A stretch of 64,000 nucleotides of DNA from Campylobacteraceae bacterium. Lineage in GTDB: Bacteria; Campylobacterota; Campylobacteria; Campylobacterales; Sulfurovaceae. Positions 36,376-45,100 of the stretch are shown here, in pieces (the stretch's first letter is position 1; every line of letters begins with the position of its first letter). Both the position numbers and the translations under genes were made by a program. Below the pieces are notes generated by a model that saw only the letters and a list, made by a program, of their open reading frames with translations, was not told where the DNA came from and made no database searches. The stretch covers positions 18,966 to 82,965 of the forward strand of contig JALVTH010000051.1 in NCBI GenBank assembly GCA_027036015.1, read 5' to 3'.

Positions 36376-37710
36376 TTATTGCAAAAATTGCGGAATAAGC
36401 TCATTTTCTATAATAGTATCTAAATTTTCACTCTTTTTCATTAAATGAACATTTTTTTCTTTATCAATTAAAACAATATTTGGACGATACCGAATAAATT
36501 GCATTGATTGCGTAATATTATATGCTCCAACTGGCCAAATGGTTAATACACTGCCTCTCTCAAGTGCTGGGAGCATAATATTTGGTGCAATAATATCAAT
36601 ATTCATACAAAGTGGCCCATTAATTTGCGAAGGCTCACTTAAGCCATCATATCTTTTATCTAAAAATATTTCAAAGTTATACCAAAAATTGGTATAAAGT
36701 AAATTTACTCCCGCATCAATAATATAATTTTTTTTACCATCTGGCATTCTTTTTGAAGCAAAAACAGAACTTAACAAATATCCTGCTTCATCAATTAAAG
36801 CACGCCCTGTTTCAAGATAGAGCTCTGGCAAAGCACCTTTATTATTTTCATAAATTGCATTAACTATTGCCTCAGCATATTCATTTGCACTTGGAACAAC
36901 TACTTCTGGAGCTTGATAGACTCCTTTTAATCTATTTTTACTTGCAAAGCCTCCTCCAATATCAATATATTCAATCTCAAACCCAAAATCTTGTTCAACT
37001 TTGTTTTTGAGTTTAATTAACTTTTGCGTCTCTTTTGCATAAGCATTAGCTGTTAACATAAAGGTGCCAATATGGGCATGAAGCCCTGTTAATATAAGCT
37101 TTTTTCCCTCATAAATTCTTTTTATTGCATTGTAAGCTTCGTTATTATCAATATTAAAGCCAAAACGACTCCATTGTGGATAGATTCCTGTATCCATATT
37201 GCAGCGAATAGCTACTGGAATTTCAATATTAAGCTCACTTGCAATCTCTTCTAAATCATTTATTTCATAAAGATGGTCTATGTGAATTTTTGCCCCCTCT
37301 TTTACAGCTTGTAGGAGAGCTTTTTTGGGTTTATAAGGTCCATTAAAAATTATATCTTTGCCTTCAACTCCTAAGTGGCGTGCCTTTTGATATTCAAACT
37401 CACTTACAACCTCAGCTTTTGAGCCCAATTTATGAAATAATTTACAAATTGCATCTAAATAATTTGTTTTATAACTCCACCAAAATTGCACCTTTGGATA
37501 GCGGCTGCTAAAAGCTTCGAAAAATTCATTATACTTTTCTTCGATTGTTTTTTGTGAAAAAACAAATAAAGGTGAACCAAACTCTTTGACAAGCTCATTT
37601 ACACTCACTCCATCAATTGAGCTTTTTATTTTTTGGCTTCGAAGAGGACTTCCATATTTGCTTGCAAGTGCAAAATCGATTCTATTAATTGTAGGTTTTT
37701 GATATTTCAT
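36376..37710 (-). CDS. PLP-dependent decarboxylase, LysA/ornithine-decarboxylase-like fold III
   Basis: This 444-aa protein shows the alanine-racemase/DAP-decarboxylase fold: PLP-lysine in WWSYKTNY (about residue 80), HAHIGTF, the phosphate-binding DIGGGFASKN, ELYLETGRAL and the active-site Cys in GPLCMNIDII near 375. It should decarboxylate an amino acid or an amino-acid unit of a conjugate. The sequence is not a standard LysA. Its neighbours (ATP-grasp and PqqD-like) suggest a specialised substrate, perhaps carrier- or peptide-bound (inference). Confidence 0.82.
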   Translation of the reverse strand: MKYQKPTINRIDFALASKYGSPLRSQKIKSSIDGVSVNELVKEFGSPLFVFSQKTIEEKYNEFFEAFSSRYPKVQFWWSYKTNYLDAICKLFHKLGSKAEVVSEFEYQKARHLGVEGKDIIFNGPYKPKKALLQAVKEGAKIHIDHLYEINDLEEIASELNIEIPVAIRCNMDTGIYPQWSRFGFNIDNNEAYNAIKRIYEGKKLILTGLHAHIGTFMLTANAYAKETQKLIKLKNKVEQDFGFEIEYIDIGGGFASKNRLKGVYQAPEVVVPSANEYAEAIVNAIYENNKGALPELYLETGRALIDEAGYLLSSVFASKRMPDGKKNYIIDAGVNLLYTNFWYNFEIFLDKRYDGLSEPSQINGPLCMNIDIIAPNIMLPALERGSVLTIWPVGAYNITQSMQFIRYRPNIVLIDKEKNVHLMKKSENLDTIIENELIPQFLQ

Positions 37711-37718
37711 TTTCTCTC

Positions 37719-38729
37719 CTATAACTCTTTCGTTTGTAAAAGTTTTGTAAAGTCACTAAAATCCACAACCTTCTCATCCACAAACCGCATATACATCTTT
37801 TCAAGAGGATACTCTAATTTCGTTTCAACTTTTTTATTTTGTGCTAAATCAAGTAAAATTTTTGGCAAATTCACTCCTAAAGAGGTGGCAAAATAGAGCC
37901 AAGCTGGAAAACGAGGATTAATCTCTATAAGATAAATATCATCTTGAGTAGCTATAGCTTCAAATTCAAAAGCCCCTTTCCATCCTACTTCTTCTACGAA
38001 TTTTTGACAAAGTTTCAAGAGCTTCTCATTTTTAATACTGATTGCACTCCACACTTTTCCAAGCTCAGTCGTGCTTAATTTCTTAATAGCAATTCCAGCT
38101 ACTAAGCTTTGAGCATTAGCAACACCAATAAAATTAATCTCTTCACCACTGACAATTTCTTGCACTAAAAGTGGAAAACCCCATTCATTTGAGATTTTAT
38201 AATAATACTCAATTGCTTCATCAAGTGTATTGGCTTTATAAGCTTTATAATAGTTTCCCTTAACCATCAATGGAAAGCCAAGCTCTTTAGTTGCATAAAT
38301 TAAATCATCAAGCGAAGCAACTTCAATCGTTTTTGGATGCTTTGCCCCAATTTTTTGAGCAAGGCTTGCTAATTTGCTTTTATTTCTTAATTCAAAGCAC
38401 TCTAAACTTGGCAAATAACTCTCAATGCCAAGCTCTTTAAATTCCTTTTGATACTTAATAAGCAAAGGCAATTCGGCATCTAAATTTGGAATTAAAAAGT
38501 CTATTTGAGATTTTTTCTTAATTTCAAGAAGACGCTTTTTAAACTCTTCATATCCCAAAGTTGGATAAGGCATAAGATAAACTTTTTCAAAAAGCCCTTG
38601 ATAGATACCTGGTTCATTTGGATCGTAACTTAGCCCTATCAGTGAATGCTCATCATGCAAGCTTTTTGCAACACCAATTCCTGGAGCTGGATTATCGTTA
38701 TTATTGAGTCCACTAATTGCAATTTTCAT
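37719..38729 (-). CDS. ATP-grasp ligase, CarB/biotin-carboxylase-like
   Basis: This 336-aa protein has a preATP domain (MKIAISGLNNNDNPAPGIGVAKSL as its start) and an ATP-grasp core with GFPLMVKGNYYKAYKA, PLLVQEIVSGEEINF, GAFEFEAIAT and the metal-binding IYLIEINPRFPAW. It would activate a carboxylate with ATP and join it to an amine or other nucleophile. The overlap with the PqqD-like gene (4 bp) and the decarboxylase 8 bp downstream tie it to an unknown biosynthetic step. Confidence 0.88.
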   Translation of the reverse strand: MKIAISGLNNNDNPAPGIGVAKSLHDEHSLIGLSYDPNEPGIYQGLFEKVYLMPYPTLGYEEFKKRLLEIKKKSQIDFLIPNLDAELPLLIKYQKEFKELGIESYLPSLECFELRNKSKLASLAQKIGAKHPKTIEVASLDDLIYATKELGFPLMVKGNYYKAYKANTLDEAIEYYYKISNEWGFPLLVQEIVSGEEINFIGVANAQSLVAGIAIKKLSTTELGKVWSAISIKNEKLLKLCQKFVEEVGWKGAFEFEAIATQDDIYLIEINPRFPAWLYFATSLGVNLPKILLDLAQNKKVETKLEYPLEKMYMRFVDEKVVDFSDFTKLLQTKEL

Positions 38730-38962
38730 TGAATCAGTCCATAGATTTTAAGTTTTTGTAAAAAATCTTCAACATCTATATAAATATCTTCCCATCTTTT
38801 ATGATACTCTTTTGATAGAGTTTGCACTATTTCTTCTTTGCTTTGTCCCTCTTTTAAGAGTTCTATAACTCTTTTGGCACTCTCATTGAGTTCAAAAGAG
38901 CTCCCCAAAGAGGGAATAAAAGCAATATTATTCTCATCAATAATCATTTCATTTAAAAGCAT
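38726..38962 (-). CDS. PqqD-like peptide-binding/RRE protein
   Basis: This 78-aa protein matches the stand-alone PqqD fold: FIPSLGSSFELNESAKRVIELL, then EEIVQTLSKEYHKRWEDIYIDVEDFLQKL and a C-terminal YGLIQ. PqqD-type domains are RiPP precursor recognition elements in many peptide-modifying systems, though some act on other carriers. No PQQ genes and no obvious precursor peptide lie nearby. Translation is coupled to the ATP-grasp gene by an ATGA-type overlap. Confidence 0.85.
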   Translation of the reverse strand: MLLNEMIIDENNIAFIPSLGSSFELNESAKRVIELLKEGQSKEEIVQTLSKEYHKRWEDIYIDVEDFLQKLKIYGLIQ

Positions 38963-38971
38963 TTTTCATCC

Positions 38972-39814
38972 TTACCAACTATGAGATAGAAATGCTCCTA
39001 TGCTATTTGAATGCGCTTTTTTCCCATTTTCATCAAATTTAGCATAAGAGTATTGCACTTTTACATGTGTTTTTAAGTTAATTGCATAATCTACGCTTGC
39101 TTTAGCTTCTGCTTTGTAAGTCTCTCCCAAATTATAAACTGTAAAACCTCCGTTATCTATAGCAAATGCTTTCTTTCCTACCCAAGCACCAAGAGTTTGC
39201 GTCCACTTTCCTTTATAATGACTTAATTTTAAGCCAAAAGAGTTGTAGTTGCTTTTTAAATTAAGCTCTTTGTGATTATCTGGTTTGATGTAGTTATACT
39301 CAGCTTCTAAATAGAAAGAGCCTAATTTACTATAATAGTTTCCAAAATTAAATCCAATATAAGGTCTAACTTGAAGCACTTTTAACTCTTTTGGCTGATA
39401 GTGTTTATATCTTGAATAATAAAGATCAATTCCTGCATTATATTTTAAATATTGATAATAATTAAAGCCTAAAATCCCAATTAAACCATGATCGGTTGGT
39501 TTATCATCACTTTTAATATAATGCACACCACCTTTGAGGAAAAAATGCTTTTTAAAATAGCGCGTGTATAAAAGAGTAATATCGTTTTGATCTAAATCGG
39601 GTTGTCCTGTTTTATATTCAATGTTAATATTTTCTAAACCAAGTTCAATTTTGTTTGGATAATTATAATACGAAGAGTAAATTCCAACAACATTTGCTTT
39701 ATTCTTAACGGAGCTACTATAGTCAATATAGCTTGTATATGGCATGAGAGTAACCACGCTCTTTGCTAATGCAAGGCTTGAGAGTAAAATAAAAGATAAA
39801 CTTATCTTTTTCAT
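38972..39814 (-). CDS. Outer-membrane beta-barrel protein
   Basis: This 280-aa protein has a signal peptide (MKKISLSFILLSSLALAKS, cleavage about 17) and alternating amphipathic strands rich in Tyr, for example YNSFGLKLSHYKGKWTQTLG, ending in an aromatic residue (AFLSHSW) as OMPs do. It appears to form a small barrel. It is the first gene of the six-gene operon, 9 bp before the PqqD-like gene. The ligand is unknown; export or uptake of the operon's product is possible. Confidence 0.75.
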   Translation of the reverse strand: MKKISLSFILLSSLALAKSVVTLMPYTSYIDYSSSVKNKANVVGIYSSYYNYPNKIELGLENINIEYKTGQPDLDQNDITLLYTRYFKKHFFLKGGVHYIKSDDKPTDHGLIGILGFNYYQYLKYNAGIDLYYSRYKHYQPKELKVLQVRPYIGFNFGNYYSKLGSFYLEAEYNYIKPDNHKELNLKSNYNSFGLKLSHYKGKWTQTLGAWVGKKAFAIDNGGFTVYNLGETYKAEAKASVDYAINLKTHVKVQYSYAKFDENGKKAHSNSIGAFLSHSW

Positions 39815-39887
39815 AATTTTTCCTTTTAATTTTTTTGAACATATTCTATCATAAAAATATTACTTTAAGATTACCTCTTTTTTTGGG

Positions 39888-39911
39888 AATAAAATTATTA
39901 ATAATTTTATT
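39888..39911. repeat. Perfect 24-bp AT palindrome near a promoter
   Basis: AATAAAATTATT followed directly by its reverse complement lies 14 bp before a TATAAT box (39925-39930), covering the -35 region. It may be an operator for a dimeric regulator or a cruciform-prone sequence. Confidence 0.55.
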
Positions 39912-39924
39912 TACTTTTTACTGC

Positions 39925-39930
39925 TATAAT
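39925..39930 (+). promoter_or_regulatory. -10 box upstream of the AAA/PD-(D/E)XK remnant
   Basis: TATAAT in CTGCTATAATAAAAC, 20 bp before the ATG at 39950, with AAAAAAGG as the ribosome site. Confidence 0.6.
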
Positions 39931-39949
39931 AAAACAAAAAAGGCTCATT

Positions 39950-40435
39950 ATGAAAGCTTTGCCACTCGGGATTCAAACTTTTAGCGAAATTAGAAGTGGC
40001 AATTACCTTTATATTGATAAAACAAAAGAGGCGCTTGATTTAATTACAAATTATGAATATGTTTTTCTCTCCCGCCCAAGACGCTTTGGAAAGAGCCTTT
40101 TTTTAGAGACTCTAAAAAATATCTTTGAAGGAAACGGCGAATATGAAGGATATTATGCAAGCGTTCTTTATGCCTATTTAGTTTCTTTAGGAATTCAAAT
40201 AATAGCTGAAGATGTAAGCAATATAGGAAGAGTTGATTTAACGCTTTTTATTGCCGATAAAATTTATATTATTGAATTTAAGGTGGGTTCTAATGAAGCT
40301 CTAAATCAAATAAAAGAGAAAAAATATTACAAAAAGTATCTTAATGAAAATAAAGAGATTTATTTAGTTGGAATTGCTTTTAATTCAAACACAAAAAATA
40401 TTAAAAGTTTTGAGTGGGAAAAGATTGCATCATGA
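39950..40435 (+). pseudogene. Internally deleted AAA-ATPase-like / PD-(D/E)XK nuclease family protein
   Basis: The first 62 residues match the start of the widespread AAA-ATPase-like family (PF09820): [22 protein letters not shown] and [17 protein letters not shown], the Walker A region. From about residue 63 it continues [19 protein letters not shown] and [19 protein letters not shown], which is the C-terminal PD-(D/E)XK nuclease part (DUF1703). Full family members run about 500-550 aa; this is 161. The central portion, including Walker B, is missing without loss of frame. It still has a promoter, ribosome site and overlap (ATGA) with the aminotransferase gene. Probably a decayed gene, or a minimal nuclease-only remnant. 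Confidence 0.75.
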
Positions 40436-41505
40436 AACCCTTTATTGTAATGGATATTGTAAAAAAAGCTCAAAGCCTTAAAGATGTTATTCATCTTGAA
40501 ATTGGAGAACCAGACCTTTTGCCCTCACCTAAAGTGCAAGAAGCACTAAAAGAAGCAATCAATCAAAAAAAATTTTTTTATACTGAGAGCAAAGGGCTTT
40601 TAAAGCTTCGCCAAAAAATTGCCCTGCACTATCAAAAAGTTTATAATCTTAGCATCAATCCTGATAATATCATAATAACAACTGGCACTTCCACTGCCTT
40701 TTTAATTGCCTTTTACTTTGCCAATACCATTGCAACACCAAGCCCAGGATATCCATGCTATAAAAATTTTGCTCTTTTAGAGCAAAAAAAGTTTCTTTTT
40801 GTTCCTACACAATTTCCAAATTACCAATTAAAAATAAACGATTTAAAAAAACTCTCTTTTGATGCTTTACTCATTTCTAACCCCAACAATCCAACTGGCA
40901 CAATCCATAGCAATTTAGAAGAGTTAGCCACCTATTGCAAAAAGAATAATAAACTTTTTATTAGCGATGAACTCTATCATGATCTTATTTATGATGCTTC
41001 GGCTCATTGTGCTTTAGAGTTTAATAAAGATGCCATTATAATTAGTGGCTTTAGCAAATATTTTGCTATGCCTGGGCTTCGAATTGGGTGGATGATTGTG
41101 CCAGATAAACTCAAGCGCCAAGCTGAAATTATTGCGCAAAATATTTTAATCTCTGCCCCTACCCTTTCACAATATGCCGCTATAAAAGCTTTTGATTATG
41201 ACTATTTGCAAAAAATATATGCCACCTTTAAAAAGCGAAAAGCCTTTGCTACTTCTCGCTTAATCCCCTACTTTCCAATAGCAAATTCCAAAGGAGCTTT
41301 TTATTTATGGCTTAATATTAGTCAATATTCAAACAATGCCCTAACGTTTTGCAATGAGTTGCTTGAGCAAAAAAGAGTTGCTCTTACACCTGGCATTGAT
41401 TTTGGAGTATATCCAAACTTTGTGCGCTTAGCCTATACCAAAGATATAAAAATCTTAGAAGAGGGAATTTCAAGAATTATTGAATTTATAAAGAAAAAGC
41501 AATGA
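40432..41505 (+). CDS. Class I/II aminotransferase
   Basis: This 357-aa PLP-dependent fold I aminotransferase carries [14 protein letters not shown], the NPNNPTGT loop, ISDELYHD and the PLP-lysine in [17 protein letters not shown]. It is of the aspartate aminotransferase subgroup; the amino-acid specificity cannot be read out. I start at ATG 40432 (MKPFIVMDI), which overlaps the preceding stop codon; the longer frame begins with an in-gene GTG. Its stop overlaps the histidine kinase start. Confidence 0.9.
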   Translation: MKPFIVMDIVKKAQSLKDVIHLEIGEPDLLPSPKVQEALKEAINQKKFFYTESKGLLKLRQKIALHYQKVYNLSINPDNIIITTGTSTAFLIAFYFANTIATPSPGYPCYKNFALLEQKKFLFVPTQFPNYQLKINDLKKLSFDALLISNPNNPTGTIHSNLEELATYCKKNNKLFISDELYHDLIYDASAHCALEFNKDAIIISGFSKYFAMPGLRIGWMIVPDKLKRQAEIIAQNILISAPTLSQYAAIKAFDYDYLQKIYATFKKRKAFATSRLIPYFPIANSKGAFYLWLNISQYSNNALTFCNELLEQKRVALTPGIDFGVYPNFVRLAYTKDIKILEEGISRIIEFIKKKQ

Positions 41506-43238
41506 AAAAGTTATTTTTACTTTTATTTTTTACTTTTTTTCTTTTTGCAACTCCAATAAATCTTGCCAAAAATTGCCTCTATTCATTTGATTTAAATGGC
41601 ACTTTTAAAACAATTCCTTACAAGCATTTTCATCTTGGAATGCAAAAACACCCCCTCTTTTTACGATGTAAAATCACCAATCACTCCCCTACTTTACAAA
41701 AATTTGCCATCTATTCCACCTCGCCTTTAATTGAATCTTTTATTCTTTTGCACCCTTTGCAAAAAAGTGGAATGCGCTATCAAAACAAGTTGCTCTACCC
41801 TTTTGTAACACTCACATTGCCGCCAAATTCAAGCAAAACGATTACACTCAAAGTACAAACTCTCTATTCGCCTCTTGACTTTACCCTCTCTTTAGATAAT
41901 TTTAAAAATTTTGTAAACTTTAATCATAAAGAGCTTTACATAAATTTTTATCTTTATGGATTTATTAGTGCATTAGCAATTTTTTCTTTTTTAATAGCGC
42001 TTTATTTAAAAGATATTGCCTTTTTGTTTTATGGGCTCTATCTTTTTGCTGTGCTTTTGCAACAGAGCGACTATTTGGGGCTTTATCGATTTATTTTTCC
42101 AGATAGTTTAAAAGAGCTTTTTATTACAACAATTACAGCAAAAATTGCACTTTTAATTATTTTTGCTTCTTTTTTTGCTATCAATTTTTTACAACTTAAG
42201 CGTTTTAAAAAAATTTTTAGAACCTATCTTACTATTATTGCATTTGCACTTTTAGATATGCTTTTACCACAAAATAAGGCATTCACCTTTTATAGCACCA
42301 TTTTGCTTGGACTCTTTTTAATCTTTTTCAATCTTTTGAGTGCTTTGTATGTTTATAACAAAGGAGTCAAAGAGGCACGATTTTATCTTTTGGGCTTTTT
42401 TATCGCCTTTTTAGCCTACTTGGCAATGATTTTAGATGCTTTAGGAGTAGTGAGCATAATTTACCAACAACACAATCTTTTATTAATTGCATCAAGTTTT
42501 GAAGCTCTCTTTTTACTTTTAGCTTTTGCTGATAAATATGCAATTTTGAGAAGACAAAAAGATTATCTTGATGCTTTGCTTTTGCAAGAGCTTCATAACA
42601 AAAAAGAGCAAATTGAACAAGAAGTTCAAAGAAAAACGAAAGAGCTTCAAATTGCACTTAGTGAAAAAGAGCTTCTTTTGCAAGAGCTCAATCATCGCGT
42701 TAAAAACAACTTGCAAATTATTTTGTCTATGCTAAATTTACAAAAACAAAATATTCCTCCAACTTGCTGGGAATACTTTAACAAATTAGATCAAAGAATT
42801 AGTGCAATTGCTCATACATACAGCTTTTTAATTGAATCAAAAGAGTTAAAAGAAGTTGATATGAAAAAGTATCTTCATACAATCTTACAAGATTTAAGCA
42901 AGTTTTTTAACAAAAAAAATATCCAAATTGTTGAAGAGATTCGTTTAAAGCTCCCTTTAAAAGAGGCTGTTTATGTTGGAATTATTGTTAATGAACTTGT
43001 TACAAATGCTTTTAAACACGCTTTTGATTCCCAAGAAAAAGGCAATATTACTATTAAGCTTTTCCAAGAAAAAAAGAGAAAAATTTTAATTGTAAGTGAT
43101 AGCGGCAAAGGATTTGATAAAGAAAAAGCAACTTCTTCTTTAGGGCTTAAAATTGTTTATCTTTTAGCAACACGTCAATTAAACGGAACAATTACACTTC
43201 ATAGCAACAATCAAACCAAGTGTATTATAAAGTTTTAA
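41502..43238 (+). CDS. 7TM-DISM sensor histidine kinase (HisKA_2 type)
   Basis: This 578-aa protein has a signal-like N-terminus and a periplasmic beta-rich DISMED2 domain (about 20-145). Seven membrane helices follow (about 150-345), then a coiled coil and a HisKA_2 dimerisation domain with phospho-His in [10 protein letters not shown] (about 397). An HATPase ends the protein ([15 protein letters not shown], then SDSGKGFD and LGLKIV). Such kinases sense carbohydrate or other extracellular ligands. No response regulator is adjacent. It starts within the aminotransferase stop and ends 39 bp before ilvD. Confidence 0.9.
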   Translation: MKKLFLLLFFTFFLFATPINLAKNCLYSFDLNGTFKTIPYKHFHLGMQKHPLFLRCKITNHSPTLQKFAIYSTSPLIESFILLHPLQKSGMRYQNKLLYPFVTLTLPPNSSKTITLKVQTLYSPLDFTLSLDNFKNFVNFNHKELYINFYLYGFISALAIFSFLIALYLKDIAFLFYGLYLFAVLLQQSDYLGLYRFIFPDSLKELFITTITAKIALLIIFASFFAINFLQLKRFKKIFRTYLTIIAFALLDMLLPQNKAFTFYSTILLGLFLIFFNLLSALYVYNKGVKEARFYLLGFFIAFLAYLAMILDALGVVSIIYQQHNLLLIASSFEALFLLLAFADKYAILRRQKDYLDALLLQELHNKKEQIEQEVQRKTKELQIALSEKELLLQELNHRVKNNLQIILSMLNLQKQNIPPTCWEYFNKLDQRISAIAHTYSFLIESKELKEVDMKKYLHTILQDLSKFFNKKNIQIVEEIRLKLPLKEAVYVGIIVNELVTNAFKHAFDSQEKGNITIKLFQEKKRKILIVSDSGKGFDKEKATSSLGLKIVYLLATRQLNGTITLHSNNQTKCIIKF

Positions 43239-43276
43239 GTAGTACAATTAAAAAAATTTACAATAAAGGTTACAAT

Positions 43277-44959
43277 ATGAGAAGTGATGAAATAAAAAAA
43301 GGATATCAAAGAGCACCGCATAGAAGCCTTCTTAGAGCAACAGGGCTAAAAGATGAAGATTTTGACAAACCATTTATTGGGGTTGCCAACTCTTTTAATG
43401 AGCTCATTCCTGGTCATTTTTATCTAAACAAAGTTGCTGAGATTATTAAAGATGAAATTAGAAAAAATGGCTGTGTGCCGTTTGAATTTAATGTCATTGG
43501 GGTTGATGATGGCATTGCAATGGGGCATGATGGAATGCTTTACTCTTTGCCAAGCCGCGAAATTATTGCAAATTCAATCGAAACAGTTATGAATGCACAT
43601 AAACTTGATGCAATGATTGGCATTCCTAATTGCGATAAGATTGTGCCTGGAATGATTATGGGGGCACTTAGAGTTAATGTGCCAACTCTTTTTGTTAGCG
43701 GCGGACCAATGGCGGCTGGACATTTAAGCGATGGAACACCAATTGATTTAGCAAGTGTCTTTGAAGGTGTTGGAGCTTTTGAAGCTGGCGAAATTGATGA
43801 GCAAAAACTCTATGAATTAGAGTGCAATGCATGTCCAAGTGGGGGAAGTTGCTCTGGAATGTTCACTGCAAATTCAATGAATACCCTAATGGAAGCTATG
43901 GGTATTGCCTTGCCTGGAAATGGAACAATCTTAGCACTTACTAAAGCAAGAGAAGAGCTTTTTAGAGCCGCTGCAAGAAGAATTTGCGAAATTGCAAAAA
44001 TGAACCAAGAAGAGCAAGAGCAATTTAAACTAAGAAATATCCTCAATGAAAATGCTGTGCATAATGCTTTTGTTGTTGATATGGCAATGGGCGGAAGTTC
44101 AAATACAGTACTTCATATGCTTGCAATTGCCAATGAAGCTGAGGTAGATTTTGATATTGCAAAAATTAATGAAATTAGCAAAGAGGTAGCTCATATTGCA
44201 AAAATCAGCCCATCTTTAACAACAGTGCATATGGAAGATATAAATCGCGCTGGTGGAGTAAGTGCGGTAATGAAAGAGATAAGCAAAAGAGGCAATATAC
44301 TCAAAAATAATCCTGTGATTGAAGGGGGAATGCTTTTTGATAGGATCAAAGATGCTCAAATTAAAGACTATAACATCATTCACTCAATTGATAATCCATA
44401 TAGCGAGGTTGGAGGCTTAGCAATCTTATTTGGTAATTTGGCCAAGCAAGGTTGCGTAATTAAAACTGCTGGAATTGTTGGAGAGCGCCGCTTTAAAGGC
44501 AAAGCCATATGTTTTGATAGCCAAGAAGAAGCAATTGAGGGTATTACAAGTGGAAAAGTAAAAGAGGGTCATGTCGTTGTGCTTCGCTATGAGGGACCAA
44601 AAGGAGGTCCTGGAATGCAAGAGATGCTTAGTCCTACAAGTTTAATTATGGGAATGGGGCTTGGCGATAAAGTTGCACTAATTACAGATGGACGCTTTAG
44701 TGGTGCTACAAGAGGATTAAGCGTTGGACATATAAGCCCAGAAGCAGCAGAAGGCGGCTTGATTGCTTTAGTGCAAGATGGAGATGAGATTTTAATTGAT
44801 GTAGATGAGTATAAAATTGAATTGCTTGTAAGTGATGAAGAGATAGCAAAAAGAAAAGAAAACTTTAAACCAATTGTTAAACCGCTTAAAAGCCGCTGGC
44901 TTCGCCAATATCGCAAACTTGTAACAAATGCAAGCAACGGCGCAATTTTGGATGCATAA
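43277..44959 (+). CDS. ilvD: Dihydroxy-acid dehydratase
   Basis: IlvD dehydrates dihydroxy-acids to the 2-keto acids of valine, leucine and isoleucine. The 560-aa protein has the iron-sulfur cysteines in [12 protein letters not shown] (about 119) and [17 protein letters not shown] (about 190), plus [12 protein letters not shown] and the late [21 protein letters not shown]. The start is ATG 43277 ([17 protein letters not shown]), after AAAGG; the longer frame reaches into the kinase gene. Confidence 0.97.
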   Translation: MRSDEIKKGYQRAPHRSLLRATGLKDEDFDKPFIGVANSFNELIPGHFYLNKVAEIIKDEIRKNGCVPFEFNVIGVDDGIAMGHDGMLYSLPSREIIANSIETVMNAHKLDAMIGIPNCDKIVPGMIMGALRVNVPTLFVSGGPMAAGHLSDGTPIDLASVFEGVGAFEAGEIDEQKLYELECNACPSGGSCSGMFTANSMNTLMEAMGIALPGNGTILALTKAREELFRAAARRICEIAKMNQEEQEQFKLRNILNENAVHNAFVVDMAMGGSSNTVLHMLAIANEAEVDFDIAKINEISKEVAHIAKISPSLTTVHMEDINRAGGVSAVMKEISKRGNILKNNPVIEGGMLFDRIKDAQIKDYNIIHSIDNPYSEVGGLAILFGNLAKQGCVIKTAGIVGERRFKGKAICFDSQEEAIEGITSGKVKEGHVVVLRYEGPKGGPGMQEMLSPTSLIMGMGLGDKVALITDGRFSGATRGLSVGHISPEAAEGGLIALVQDGDEILIDVDEYKIELLVSDEEIAKRKENFKPIVKPLKSRWLRQYRKLVTNASNGAILDA

Positions 44960-45015
44960 TTTCTTCCTTTATTGGGAGGATGTAGAGTTTAAATTACTTT
45001 TTTAACCTTCTTCCT

Positions 45016-45077
45016 CCCACTCACTACTCATCACTCAACTCTTTATTCTCAATTATCAATTATGCACTATCAATTAA
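45016..45077. repeat. Short tandem ACTCACTAC / CAATTAT repeat island
   Basis: A run of CACTCACTACTCATCACTC-type words (45016-45041) is followed by CAATTATCAATTATGCACTATCAATTA (45050-45076). The same two word types are found in frame inside manC at 61.8 and 62.2 kb. Confidence 0.6.
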
Positions 45078-45100
45078 AAAGGGGCAAAGCCCCCTTTTTT
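45076..45100. terminator. Bidirectional terminator between ilvD and the 1518-aa lipoprotein
   Basis: AAAAAGGGGC-AAA-GCCCCCTTTTTT gives a GC-rich hairpin with an A-run on one side and a T-run on the other. It terminates convergent transcripts and abuts the lipoprotein stop codon at 45099. Confidence 0.85.

Noticed and set aside
45001-45077. Possible CRISPR-like or third C-rich RNA locus between ilvD and the lipoprotein gene
   Set aside because: Words are simple tandem repeats without spacers, and the 13-nt block of the RNA family is absent.
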